Assembly: GCF_003945595.2 (NCBI RefSeq)
Contig: NW_024103452.1
Span: 1,612,001 to 1,676,000, forward strand
Direction of reading: 5' to 3'
Length of the DNA: 64,000 nucleotides
Source of the DNA: Pipra filicauda
Lineage: Eukaryota > Chordata > Aves > Passeriformes > Pipridae
The notes beneath the pieces were generated by a model that saw nothing but the letters and a program-made list of their open reading frames with translations, was not told the origin of the DNA and did no database searches. A program made the position numbers and the translations under genes. This document shows, piece after piece, positions 1 to 12,736 of this stretch (within the stretch, counting starts at the first letter, position 1; each line of letters starts with the position of its first letter).

Positions 1-739
1 GTGAGGGGGCTGATATAAGTGGGAGCAGCTGGTGTGAAATGCTTGTGAAACACATGCTTGCTTTTCTGCTTTGGTGCTGATCCCAAGGAACCACTCTGTG
101 GTCTGTTCCAGTGGGATGAATAAAGATGTCATTGTACAAATTTGCTCAAAGTTCCACCAAAAGCCGTTTTAACTGGTACCATGCCTTAGCACTCATGTGC
201 TCTTAGGGTTTCTCCCCTGGCCTTGGCTCTACATAATTAAAACACGCAATCTTTGTAAAACACAGGTAGTGTTACGTCTTGTTTGGGTTATACTTACATG
301 AACATTTTTTATGTGGGATCAGGCTGGAAGTTGGCAGTGTGAATATGCTGGCGTTTATATTAAACCTTTAAGACGTATATTAGCTGTATTCTTCATGTCA
401 GCCAGAAGCTCTTATATTTTCATCATCTCTGTTATCCCTGTGGGTGTTTATAATCAAAGTGTTATCTCTGAAAGCTGGATGGAACAGAGGCTTTTTGACA
501 GTGCTTCATAGAGCCTGTGAGAAGGCTCTGCATCTGGTCTGGGGCTAATGTTGACATGTAGTGGTGTTGGATTTGACTTCAGGCAAAAGGAATGGCAAGG
601 TGGACCTGTGGGTGGACATGGAAGGACTATGGAGTCAACAGAAGAACTAACCAGTGCTCATGTCTGGGGATGTAGTCACCTTTGGAGGAGGTACATGTAA
701 ATCTGGCCAAGAAGTCTCTTAGGGGCAGGAGACTTCTCA

Positions 740-800
740 TCAGTAGAACTCAAACCAAGACTAATATCCCCATTTTTACAAAGGGGGACACTGCGACCAA
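740..800 (-). repeat. Possible MIR/L2 tail fragment
   Basis: TATCCCCATTTTTACAAAGG GGGACACTG resembles the reverse complement of the old SINE/LINE tail (CCCATTTTACAGATGAGGAAACTG). Short match; low confidence. Confidence 0.3.
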
Positions 801-2260
801 ATACGTTTTGGGCTTTATTTTCCTGCGTTTCTATTCACAGGCCTTTTCAGTTTCCACAGTGGGAAATGAATAACACAAATGTTCCTTTAACTTTGGTAGC
901 TGAGGGACTCTAATATCTAGGAAAGGATGGGATGGGACTATAATGTGGCTGCTTTTGGGTCATCATCAAGGTATTGTACACATACTATTTGTGGTGTACC
1001 TGCCTCTGCTGGCATGCTTTATGTGTACTGCCACCAGGACTCATCCTGAATGCTGGCAGTGCACTTGAAATCAGAAAGGTAAGAAGAAGATATCCTGTAC
1101 TGGAGAGCTGTGGCTTGAGAGGTGGTTGCCTATGAATCCCTTGTGCCTGGGTCTGTGTGTGCTGTACAATTCAGGCAGCTGACTTCCATCCCCACTCTGT
1201 TAAAACTTCCAGCTTTCTATGCAGGTAAATGTGAAGTTTCAAAATGGGAAGTTACATGTAATCTGTGTCTTCCTCAGAACACCTTGCTCTATGTCATACC
1301 AATTTCCTTACCTTTGCACTGGAGTATTTTAACATCTTGTAATGGGAGTTAAAAGCCTTCTACGAGCAAATTTGTTTGTTCACAAATAACACAGGCTGTG
1401 GCTTGAAGCAAGTTTTGCTACTACTGTGTGTGCTAGGTTGAACCACTGGAGCAGTATTAACACTGAATTTTTGTTAAAGTCAATCTTGAACTTCCTAGCA
1501 CCGTGCTCTACTCCTTCTTATTTGAGGACTTAATCAGGAACCTTCTATGTTTGTTAGAACTTCTTGCTTATTTTGAGTTAATTGCAGTTCTGTGACAAAT
1601 CAGTCCTTTATGGCCAGATGATCAGCTGTTAGCCTTTTCCTTATTTAAAAATGTTAGGCCATATCCTTGCCATGGTGGAATGCATCAGAATCTGTCTCTT
1701 GCACACCACTTGTTTCCAACATGAATGGTTTCAATTTTTGGGAATGTAAGGAATTGCTGCCCTCAAGTTCTGGATAGACCCTGCTTTGAGAACTCAGAAG
1801 AAGCAGGAGATGCTCCCTGGTGACTTGAGTGGTTGTAAAAGGGCTGTTTGGTGCAGGGCGCTAGTGTGTGCAAGGCATGGTCAGGTGGCTCTCAGAGGTG
1901 ACACCTGGCATTTTTAGCTCGGACATGCCAGGTCTGCAGCATGGATTGCTCTCTGCAAGGCTGATAACCCCCTAAAGCCCTCCTGGGTTTGTGGCTGGGT
2001 GGCACTGTGTCTGCTTTGACTTCTGATCCTGGCACAACTTGATTTTTGCCTTTCCAGGAACAGAACCGGTCTGATCAGCCTCTGGTGTCACTGGGTTGGG
2101 TTCACATTCACAAACCTGAACTGGCACGGGGGAAATTCTCACCCTTCCTCTCAACCAGCAGAGGAAGCATGCCAAGGTCAGGGAGCTGTGAATTTCACTT
2201 TGTGGCTCTGATTTGCATGTCTTTTACTGACTTTCTCTGTTAGCCTCTTTATTTTCCAAA

Positions 2261-2422
2261 ATCATAGAATCACCAAATGGTTTGGGTTGGAAGGGACCTT
2301 AAAGATCATCTACTTCCAACCCCCCTGCCATGGGCAGGGACATCTTTCACTAAACCGGGTTGCTCAAGCCCCATCCAACCTGGCCCTGAACACTTCCAGG
2401 GATGGGACATCCACAGCTTCTC
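2261..2422 (-). mobile_element. CR1 LINE 3' fragment, minus orientation
   Basis: The segment begins ATCATAGAATCACCAAATGG and continues through TTGGGTTGGAAGGGACCTT to CATCCACAGCTTCT. This is the reverse complement of the avian CR1 3'UTR (GAAGCTGTGGATG onward to GATTCTATGAT). About 160 bp, low divergence by eye. Confidence 0.93.
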
Positions 2423-2699
2423 GAGATGTACAAAATCACAAGATCCATTTAACAATTATGACATTTAAGGACTAGCAATAGCACTTATTGCAGCCTTAGT
2501 TTTTACATTTTCCAAAAGATTCACATATTGAGGGCAGACTTGACTTTGCTTTTCCTTGACCTTGCTTCCAGGATGTCTTCGCGTTTCTCCTGAACCCCGG
2601 AGTGACAGCACGGATGAGAGAAAGCAATTATCCCTGGAGTGGCTGCTTAAACGGGTGAACTGCTCACAGTGCAGGTCCAGTCTGAACTCCTGGAGGCTT

Positions 2700-2850
2700 T
2701 CAGTATCCCGGTTCGATGGGAAGGGCGCGTTGGGGCTGGCTATCCCCACTAGATGGCGCGGGCGGCCGGGCTTTGCGGTACGGGCCCTCCCAGCGGGGGG
2801 AACGGGGCCGATGCTGCAGTGTCCTTCGCGGGTACTATTGCTTTTAGTTT
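2700..2850. promoter_or_regulatory. Small CpG-rich patch
   Basis: Local GC and CpG content (GGCGCG, GCGGCCGG, GGTACGGGCC, CCTTCGCGGG) stands out from the AT-rich flanks. It may be an unmethylated regulatory island around the CTCF-like site or an unannotated promoter. No exon recognised. Confidence 0.4.
2746..2760 (+). promoter_or_regulatory. Strong CTCF-like binding motif
   Basis: CCACTAGATGGCGCG matches the CTCF core (CCASYAGRKGGCRS) at essentially every informative position. It lies inside a 150-bp CpG-rich patch (about 2700-2850) about 9.6 kb beyond the NEDD9 3' end, where a domain boundary with the next gene would be plausible. Confidence 0.6.
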
Positions 2851-3440
2851 TTTGTCGTAATTCTGCTGGTTTTTAGCGGTGTTGCAAAGTACAAGGGCAG
2901 CTCGTTGTAGGGGTTGAGCCTGGTTCTTGTTTGGCTGTATGCTACCTGCCGAAAAAGCTGTGGGAACACGTGGAGCCTGGTGTCTAGGGACATTCGTGTG
3001 GCACAAAAGAAATACTTGAGTTTTTCCTTTGTAAAGGACAGTGACCTCAAAAACTATCTGCCAAAAGAAGAGAGGTCTCAAAAATGCCAAGAGAGGTCTG
3101 CTTTTCTTTCCTCTCACCGTGCTTAAGGAAAAAAACCTCACAAAACTCAACACAGCAGCACTTCTTCAGGCCTTAGGGTTACAAACATAAGGTACCAGTG
3201 TCAACAGCGGCTTATGAAAAGGGTTGGGTTTGTATTTTTTTTCCCCCAATATGCCCATTGTCCAGATCTCTTCAAAACCAATTCTCAATGCTGTGTCCTC
3301 ATAGTTCGATGCTTCTCATAGTTCTGCTGCAGAGATGTGAGGTGAAATTCCATCCCATCAAAGCTGGTCTAAATCCTGGTGCTTACTGAGCAGGTTAAAC
3401 AAGGGCTCACGATCAGCTTACCTTAAAACCTTCTCCCAAG

Positions 3441-3519
3441 TATAATATTAGTATCAGACCAATAGTAGAATAATATTAATATTAATAGCATAATATTGAT
3501 ACCATAATATTAATATTAG
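3441..3519. repeat. AT-rich ATATTA-type degenerate repeat
   Basis: Repeated TAATATTAATATTAAT and CATAATATT units. Low-complexity microsatellite-like tract in intergenic DNA. Confidence 0.7.
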
Positions 3520-6500
3520 ACTCGGGGACAGAGAGCCTATGTAACATTTTCTGTGATTAAAGACCAAAATCCTTGAGAACACCAATGGGATAGAGATATA
3601 GTGGGAGCCTGGTTGAGTTAACCCTGCTGCTGAATCTCTGTATTCAGGCTGAGGGAGAAGGAGGGAGCACTTTGTTGCACAGGGCTTTGGAGAAACCTGT
3701 GTTCCCTTTATTGAGCCCCTCATTTATTTCTCAAGAGTTACAGTGAGTCTCCATTAGCAAGTCTAACATTTACATTTAAAGAGTTGCTGGCATCAAAACC
3801 AAAAAAAATACTGTTCTTTTTTCAGTCTGTGTGGCTTGCCAGGGAAACGAGGCTTATTCCAGCTGTGCAGGTGTGTGCCTGAGGAGTCCTTCATCTGCTT
3901 TTTTGGTCTGGAGGGCTGCTGCTCTTTTATTAATGATCCCTCACACTTGGCGAGACTCTATAAGTCAAAACTGAGAATAAATGCTGGGATTAAAAATTTG
4001 GGCTGTCTGTAATGTCCTAGCAGGGCTGAGGGTGACACTGGCTCTTACACCACTCCTCTGCCTGGCATCAGGCAGCTCCATGGGGAGCACAAAAGCCCCC
4101 GGAAAGGACGTGCTTGCCAGTGCACTGGAGCACTGCAGCTGTGGCCATCTACCCACAGTGCAGCAATTTGGGCAGGAAAAGAAGCCTCTGCCCTACAGCC
4201 AGCAGGAGGAATAACTGAAGCCAACCTTTTGCATGTGTGTTGTTTAAGTGCTAAAACAGATAGGGCTTCTGTTTTTCTCTTGTCCAGACTCCAACCTGAG
4301 GTTTACTAGCCAGGATCCATCTACAACATCAGGGGATACTTCAGTCACACTGTATTTTCTCCCTTCTCCAAGACCCTTGCTCTCAGCTCATGTTAGGTGA
4401 GATGTGCTCATCATCAACACTTTAACCAGGACTGGAGTGTTTCAAAAGTAATTGTGATGGATAGCAGGGTGGGCCTGCCATAGGGAAAGGAAGAAAGTGT
4501 GCTAAGAGGAGGGAAGTGTGTGACTGGTGGGGTTCAGTGCGTGTTTCCTGCTCTGGAAAGAAGACACAACAGACTGAGGACACTGTTTCAAGGTACAGGT
4601 ACATGACAGGAGCAATGTCTTTTCTAGGATTGCCAAGTACTTCAGTGGTGCCTGCAGCAACAGATTTCTTGGGATATCCCACATGTAGATAAACATTTCA
4701 CACAGTAGGTTAATGAAAGCCTATAACCTGCTGCCACAGGATGTCACAAAGATAAGGTTGTGAACTTGCAAATATAGTCTAATGGAGACTTCCACAGGCA
4801 AATCTCAAGTTCATGAGATAATGAGAGGTATAGGCAGGGATGTATTTCCTAGCATCCCCTATCCAATGATTGTGAGCACTAGAGGAAGTCATGTTAGTGA
4901 TTGTACCCTGAGCAGGCCCACCTGCCCCTTTCAGAAATAGAATCAGGTCTGCGTGTGCCTCGGCCTGACCCAACTGGGCAGTTTTTACTTTCTTAAATGT
5001 TGGCAGGCTGATAGCTAGAGATGCTCAGAGAACAAAACCAATGGAATACTGCACATATGTATCCCCTCAGCTAAAAAAGTCTTTGAAGTTCAAAGTCTGG
5101 TATGAAAAAAACTTCTTTGTTTTACAAATAACTATCACGTTTACTGTTACGAATGACCAGTAAGAAGCCAGCATTCAGTGCAGCACATGGACAGGAGATG
5201 GGAGCCTTTCCTGCCCCTCTTTGCCCATGGCCTGGGATGCCCTGCACACTGAGCAGGACCAGCAAAGATCAGAGCTGGGTTCTGCCTTTGGACTTTGTGT
5301 TCCAGCCAGCAGGTGTGAGACTGTCCCACCCTCTGTGTAGCTGATTTCACCTGTAAGGAAGCTGCAAATAGTTAATTAGTTCCTACTTATGCAAAAGGTG
5401 TTATTTGTTCTTTACCTGAAGCGCAAGGGCTAGAGACAAATCAGGTCTGGTGGACTCACTGCTGTGTGCTTGGAGTGAGCTTTAAAAATAGATGCATCTC
5501 AGCTGGTGATGAAGCCACAGCTGTGGCTTTTCTGTGTGGCTTGTGCACTCATCTTTGTGCTTGTGGAAAAGCAGCACTGCTGAGGAACAGAGCCTACTTA
5601 AATGGTCTCCTAGCTGCATATCATAAAATGTCTTCCTGGAAAGCCATGGATGCATTCAGGTACAAAGCACTGAATTTCACTTTTCTACTTGATTGGTTTT
5701 TTATAGGATGAGAAACTGAGCAGTGATCACAAGATATGGAGATTTTATTCTCAGTTGCCTTGCCTGGAAGTACAGGTTGGTATTTCCTGCTGAACTTATT
5801 ACTTGTGAATAACTTGTGTGGATCAGATGGGTTGCTCTAAAGATTTAGGTTTGCTGTGAAAGAGATGCTACAGGCTCCTGTGCTACTGCCCTCTTGGCAG
5901 AAGAAGTTAACATAGCAGAGCCCCTCTGATAAGTAGGTGATGAGATGTAATGGCTCCATATGAAATACATGAATTGAGGGATTTCCCCCTGTGTTAGAAT
6001 CAGCCTGAGGCAGATTAATCTGTTGGAAAACTGGTCAACTTCAGGAGTCTCAATTGCTTGTGTCATTAGATACAACATTGAGAATAAGCTCTTTAAGAGC
6101 TTTTTTTCTTATATATTTTGAAGAGAAAAACAAAAATGTGAAAACTGTTTCAGCTGGATGTACATACTCACCATGTAAGGTACTTACTGTTTGCAGTTGT
6201 GTCATCCTCATAACCGTACAAGGAAAAAAAAACAGACAAAAATGGGATGAGGCATATGTGCTGGTAGTGGAGGAGCAGTCAGAGTCAATGAAAAAAATAC
6301 TTTTACAAAACATTTTTAACCAGTAAAAGAAAGCAAACCCACTTTGTCAGAAAATCATTTTGAAATCCACACTTCAAAATTAAGAGCAGTTCTTTTGCAT
6401 GGAGCTCCTTTCGCCTCTCTTGGTGATTCAGCCCTTCCTGTGCCAAAGGACACCTACTCCAGATGTGATGCCACTTAACTTGGCATCTGGTGCATACTGT

Positions 6501-8689
6501 CCTTGGAAATGAGTGTCTGAAACTTTATGTTACGCTTTTGCAGCAAGGCAGAGACGTATGCCGGATTACTTAGTGAGGGGACCTAAACATCACCTAACAA
6601 CCACCTCTGTGACCTAAGGAAATCTGCCTGATCTCCTGACTCCTATGTTTCTCTGCTCTGGTACGAGGAAGAGCAACCTAAACTAGGAATGCCTTTAGGC
6701 TGTGAGCTCCTAAGCAAGCCCTCTGTAACTACCTGCTACAAGCCCAGAGCTGGCAAGAAAACTGCTGTGGGAGTGGAGGCCCAGAGGTGGGAGTTACCTG
6801 TGTGCCCAGCTTTTTCCCTATCTGGCAAAGAGCACATTTTGGTTGATGGGACTTTAGAGTCTTTAGGACTGATTTAGGGACTTTAGGGCTGATTGCAAAG
6901 CCTGGAGGCTGTCTGAGGGCAGGGGAAGGTGGCGGGGCTGGAGGTGCTCAGTTTGGATGTGGGATGTGACACTTTCTGGCTCAGGTTCCAGGACTGCTCT
7001 GACTTGGGCCCTTGGGACCAATGTTTTGATGGTACCAATACCAGCCTCAGGTTTGGTGGGCTGGGAGGAGTCCATAGGTTTCTACAGTGTTTTAGTGTTC
7101 AGGTTGTAACTTAAACTGTGTATGTGGCCACACTAAGTTTTGGGAAGCAGGTACAGGGTCAAAACTTAGGAGCCTGTGATATGGTCATTTGCAGCTGAGC
7201 TGCCTGTCTTGGCTGCCCTTGAGGACCTAAGGAGGCATAATTCTTGGAGACTAGAGAGGATTTATCTTGTCCTAAAATAGATTTAATCATATGGCTTGGA
7301 CTCTATTCAGTTTAAAGGGGATTCTGATGATATTTCATAGGCAAACATCTTCAGGTAGGCAGGATGAATTCCATCTGGGGTGTCTCACACTGGGAGCACA
7401 TATAGGCTAATCCAAATTGAGGCAATTCTGAACCTCACCACTCACACGGAGAAGAAAGGAGGGAGTGAGGAAGAGGCTTTCTCATTTGTCTATTTTGGTG
7501 TTTTCAGCAGCTTTACACCTTGGATGGGGCTGGTGGTTCTGCGTACTGTCTGCATTTGGGGGACCTGTGGATTTCCACCATAACTTCTCAGTGAACAAAG
7601 GCAGCTCCACCCGCTGATCTTTCAGGGTGGAAAAGGTGGATCCCACACCCACCTTCTTCTTGGTCTGTACAAAGTGGAATGAGGTGTCCTGTGCAGTGCA
7701 GCCCTGCTCTAGGAATGTCCATTTGGTCATCGTAGCAATTCCTATTAAAAGCAATACAAGTTTCTAGCAGGGCTGTTGTGCTTATTCCTTTACCTGAGAG
7801 TGGACAAGTGGAAGCTGTGTCTAAAGCAGTGAGGCCTGAAAGTAACTGCAGGTTGCAGAATGCACTGCAGAATGCATATGCTCATTAAATTCTCTTTGAA
7901 ATGCCTGATGAAGAAAAGCCACGTAAGTTAACTTCTCCCCCTCTGGAACCCAAGTTAATTACAGGTACCTGTTTCCAGCTCAAGTCATCTCCTGAGATAA
8001 AAGGCTTTTGGGTGGGCTGCTCCTACCATCCTTCATGAAAACAAAGCATAGGGTGAAAAAACACTAAAAGTCTATTTTTAATTTTTCACGTTCATGGCCA
8101 CTCAACTTTGTGGCTTTTTCTCTTTGAGCTTAACTGAGAACAAAGGAAGACTTTAATCACTGCACAGCAAAATGCCCTGGAGCCTTCTAACTGCACAAAA
8201 GGTTTTAAGATATACTTTGATTTTCCTTTCTGTAAGAAAATTTAAAGCCAGAGCAAGCTTTTTTCTCTTCCCACCCCCCCCATCCTCTGCTCTCACCTTT
8301 CAGATTTCTGCTTGTCCTTCACTGTAACCTTCATTTAACCACACTTAAGTCTGCCCTCATATAAACAGCAGATGATTCTGGGACATTGTCATTGTGCTTT
8401 CCTGGTTGGCAACGGTTTGGGCAGTCCCAGCTGCAGGGTTGAGCAAGATAAAGCTGGCTAAGTAGGAAGCTATGAAGGGCCTCTTGGATTTGGTTTCCTG
8501 CAGCTTTGCATCAAGGAAAGAGCTATGATCACTTTTTCTGTAATAAAGGGAAATTACAGGGAAGGAGGAAAAAAAGTCCTCCTGATGTCAGGGGACAATT
8601 CCCCCCACCTAGTAGCAGGATTTTTACATCCCTCCCGTGGCTGACAGAAGCTGATAGCAAGCGTGCATGGAACCAGGGAATTGCGATCT

Positions 8690-9010
8690 TTGTCTGGCCT
8701 GACGTTATGTGTAACCTTCTGGGAGCCTGCTGCGTGCGGAGGCGGCGGCTGCTGCTTGTGCCGCTGAGCCGAGGCAGCCGCGCTGCAGATGAAATGAGCC
8801 TCACATGTCTCCGGGAGACCCGATACTTTGTGCTCCCTGCTTCTGTTTTTGCCATAAGTCAGCCCGACGTCTCAAATTGCTGCGTGTACAAAAAAAGATA
8901 TCCTGTCTCTTGGTGTTCAGCAGAGAAAAAGAAACCCCTGTCAGGGAGGCGATGCGGATGCCGAGTCCATTGCAGCTGCAGCAGCGCTCCTTGGGCACTG
9001 GTTTCCCAGG
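8690..9010. promoter_or_regulatory. GC-rich patch with CRE-like motif
   Basis: CpG-rich sequence (GCGTGCGGAGGCGGCGGCTG, GCCGAGGCAGCCGCGCTGC, CTCCGGGAGACCCG) with a CRE-like TGACGTTA at about 8700. It coincides with a 183-codon plus-strand open frame (8506-9057) that has no recognisable domain. A candidate enhancer or promoter of a noncoding transcript. Confidence 0.35.
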
Positions 9011-12000
9011 CGCTGGGTTTCACCCTCGGCAGGGACTCAGAGGACTCATGGAAATGAGTTGAGTCAATAGCAACAAGGTGAACTCCTATGAGGAACATTG
9101 ACTCGATGGACTTTGCCTGTGGGGGTGCAAGGCCAGAAGTTAAACCCAGAGAGGTGCAGAAAGAAGAAAGCAAACTGCAGTTTGGTTGTGCGTTGAGCCA
9201 AGCTTGATACTGACTCTGTCTGCTGAGAAGACAGAATTTAAGCACAAACTGCTGTTGTGTACGTTACTATTGCAAATCAAACCGCAGGAGAGATGGGAAA
9301 GCGATCTTCTGCTCAGCATTGCCCCTCCCTCTGGGCATTTCATCTTCTGTTCAGAAATTCACAGCATCCACGAGCAAAGACCATGTCTCTGTAGACATGG
9401 GTTTATCAGGAGGCACAAGGAGCTTTTGTCTCCTTGCTGCTTGCCATGGAATGGGAAACTACCCATTTTCTGCTGCCCCGAGAGGCTGAAGAGGAGGGCT
9501 CTGCAGCAGCCAGCAGTGTGCATGCCCAGATGTGCCCTGAAACTATCCTCATTGGTCCTTTGCTCTGGGAGGCCATCCCTGAGTGGTCCTAGCCACTGAC
9601 CTGGAAGGCGGTAGGATGAAGAGCACCCTGATCTGAACCCAGCAGTTTCCCAGAGGATCAGAGCAATGCCCTGGGGAGGCGTCTCCTCTGAGGTCAGGCT
9701 GCTGACTGGCTATTTCATGCCCAGCGTAACTCACAGCCACTGAAAACTAAATATTTAGTTTTTGAATAGAGAATGATGTAGTTCCATTTTCTGCATGATC
9801 CCAAGGCTGGCAATATGTCCAGCATGGTCAGGCCTTGCTAATGATGTGAATTGCACTTTAAATTTAGGTCTAATTCAATCAAAGTAAAATTGCCTCTGAA
9901 CAGGACATTGGAGGGAAAATGAGGCGGTACAAGTCACTAAGGGTCTGTGCTGGCCCTCATGCAACCTCCCAGGAAGTTGCACTTCACATCATTCTTGCTC
10001 TCTCTGAAGTCAGCAGGTTTATGAAAAGGCTGGAGTAGATGTTTCTCCTGCAGCCATTCACTTTATCCAGGTACTCTCAAGCCTGGATTCAATGTCCTCT
10101 TTAAGTCAGAAGAATTTCTGCGCAGGACTTTGTAGCATTAGATAAAACTGTAGCTTTACTCTGATATTTAAAGCCACACAGCGATATCCAGGGTTCCCAG
10201 ACAGAGAAAGCTGCTGTCTTAAGTGAAATTTTGGTGCAAATTACAATAATAAAATATATTAAAAAAAAGTCTGCATTATCTGGACAGTCCATCTCTGAGA
10301 TGGGAAAACCTTCTAGCAGAAAAAGGGCTCCATTGATTTAAGAGTGATGTGCATATGCTGCTTTTGAAACTGCCAGTGTAAAAGGTCAAGATGAAATGAA
10401 CAGGCGTATTTTGGAGTAGGAAGGAACACTTTTTGTTGTCCTCTGAGACTGGCATGACCCTGTCTTTGCCCTTGAAATGTTTCTGTCTAAATGTGGACCA
10501 ACATTGTGGACATTGAGAGAGGACAAATGGCAAGGGAGGGTTAAGAAAATTCCATGAGTTTCTATAGCCTTTAGATTGAGATTGAGGCACATTTAAGGTA
10601 GTGCAGGCAGCCTGGAAGAGGGTGCTCAATACGCAAAAGCTGGATTTGGAGCAGAACAGCTACAGATGCTTGGCTTATGGGCAGAGGGAAGGTGTTACTG
10701 GTGTAGCAACATCAGGAGTGCTGGTGGTAGGTGTGGGAGGGACATTTCTGAAACACAGCCCAGATGTTCATGTCAGAGAATGCCAAAAGCTCCAGGGTCC
10801 AGAAGTTATGGGGGATGTGAAGATGCTGGGATGTAACTGAGTATCAGGTGATGGTGTGGGAACTTGGTTTCCTTCAGCCATGTTGCCTGTGCTGGAACAG
10901 CAGGTAACGGGTTTGCCGAGGCTGCAGCAATGCACGGCTACAGAAAACGCAGAAGCTGCAGTGTCCTGGTTTGCAAGAAATGGGAGAGGTAGCAGCAGGC
11001 AGTTGTGCAGTATGAGTTACCTCCTGTGAGGTAACATGAGTTGATAACTTCTCTAAAACCTACCCATTTCAACATTCTCTCTCTCCTTCACTCATCATCC
11101 CAGAAGAGAAAGGAAGCATGTTTCTAATTAATATGAAATAGTAATTACTTAATGTCTGGATTAAGGAGTCATGTGTATTCCACATTTGCCACTAGCGTGA
11201 GGCAGACAGTTTTTCCACACTGGACATAAGACAGTCACTTCACAGTGGCCATCAACTTGGTTGCAAAACAGCAACAGTTTCTTGGCAACTGCATGGAGAC
11301 GCTGGCTCAGGGTGGAGAGCAAAGAGGCTCTGGTTTCTATTCTGAACCATTTTGATTGTCCAGTCCCTCCTTTGTTGTTGGTTGACCATTTTAAATTTAG
11401 CAAAGGGACAACAATGAGCACCCTGGGGAAGCAACCCTGCATAACCAGCTGTCCCCTTGTGAGGACATGATGAGCCAAACCAGGTACTTTGCTCTCAAGG
11501 CTTTCATTGCTCTTACGCTTTCTGGCAAAAACATCTTTCATTGGCAGTCGAGAAACAGCGTTAAGCACAGAGCCAGTTCCACGGTTTTTCTCTCCTTGCA
11601 CCCCAGGATGTTTGACAGGAGGTAAGGCAGTGCCTTGGCAACAGTGAAATGTGGAAGTAACTTTTAGAAAGACTCCATGATCCTTAAAGCCACTGGGTTG
11701 TTTCAGATGGAACCCACACTCACATAATGCTCAACTTGGCATGTACTAGAAGAGAGGTACTCTTACCACTGGGTCAGGGGCAAAGGGTGACTGTACTGAG
11801 CAAAATTGCTTTTTCAGTTCCTGCATGGATCATGGCTTCACAAGTAAGAGCTGGAGAGGGGAAGCAGGCCAGAATGGGTGGACAGCCACATCTGTGTCCT
11901 GCCACCCCACCTCACTGTGGATCATGTTCAGAGAAACTGCCCCACTCACCTGAAGAACCACTGTCTGTACTATAATGAGGTGGTTCGGGATACCACTTAT

Positions 12001-12344
12001 GTAGCAGGAATAGACACTGGGAATGGGACAGAAGCATGGCTCAGCATACTGCAGACCTTGGTTCTATTTTGGACTTGGTATCTTGTGTAGCTGAGTTGGA
12101 TAAATGCTTCACCTGCTTATTCTGGACAGACAGAGAAACAGTCTTCCCCTTTCTCTTAAACCCTGAAGTTCTCACTTCACAGTATAAGCATGGACCAATG
12201 AAAAGACAGAAAGTGAATTCCTCATGTTAGAATGGCTTTGATAGTATTAGCAATTAGCAACATTTCCTTTTAATACGCTTAGAGGACTCTGAAAACAAGA
12301 AAAAATTAGATCCAGTTGGCTTTTTATATGAAAAAGCTAGTAAT

Positions 12345-12350
12345 TTTAAT
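12345..12350 (-). terminator. NEDD9: Candidate distal polyadenylation signal ATTAAA
   Basis: The minus strand reads ATTAAA here. About 25-45 nt further 3' it reads a T-rich stretch ending CTTGTTTTC, a plausible downstream U/GU element. ATTAAA is the commonest natural variant of the AATAAA signal. A further ATTAAA at 12269-12274 is an alternative. Without RNA data the end is a guess. Confidence 0.4.
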
Positions 12351-12713
12351 CATTTCAAAATTACTCTCTACAAGATAACAAACTGTAATACAGGGTTGCA
12401 ATACAGGTTCTCCTTTGGAAAGCACAAACTATCAACATAAACACTAGACTTCAAATCATACTTTCACTTTCTAAGAATATACAGTGAAAAAATTGAACAA
12501 GGAACTCCAGAAGAATCCCAAACAACACTAGTACAAAACAGGTTCACATGGGTTGCTTTTTGGCAACTGGCTATGAGTTACAATAGTGTAACTGCCCTTT
12601 TGGGATGTTGTACCAGGCCAAGCCTTGGAGCCCTTTCTGAGCCAGCTGGGGGTGTGCTGGCTTCCACTGCCCTTCCAGAACCGTTCTGCAGACTCTGGAA
12701 GTGACATTATGAT

Positions 12714-12736
12714 AGTGAAGAGTGATCTTCACTCTT
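12714..12736 (-). promoter_or_regulatory. Two-state hairpin in the NEDD9 3'UTR
   Basis: Two mutually exclusive perfect 8-bp hairpins share the same bases: AGTGAAGA with TCTTCACT around a 4-nt loop (12714-12733), and AAGAGTGA with TCACTCTT around a 3-nt loop (12718-12736). Both can form on the minus-strand transcript. Motif-level observation only. Confidence 0.35.

Larger units (their letters stand above)
1..12320. other. Intergenic region downstream of NEDD9
   Basis: No protein or RNA gene recognised. It holds a possible MIR tail (740-800), a CR1 fragment (2261-2422), a CpG patch with a CTCF-like site (2700-2850), an AT-rich ATT-type tract (3441-3519) and a GC-rich patch (8690-9010). In human the neighbour on this side is SMIM13, convergent with NEDD9. 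An AATAAA at 117-122 on the plus strand might mark the end of such a 3'UTR, but no SMIM13 coding sequence is visible. Confidence 0.6.

Noticed and set aside
117..122. AATAAA on the plus strand as the end of a neighbouring gene such as SMIM13
   Set aside because: No SMIM13 coding sequence is visible and single hexamers are common; neighbour identity rests only on human synteny.
2749..3153. 134-codon minus-strand open frame beside the CTCF-like site
   Set aside because: Composition-driven frame in a CpG patch; no similarity recognised.
11161..11601. 146-codon minus-strand open frame downstream of NEDD9
   Set aside because: No recognisable domain, no splice or promoter context; within chance length for the window.
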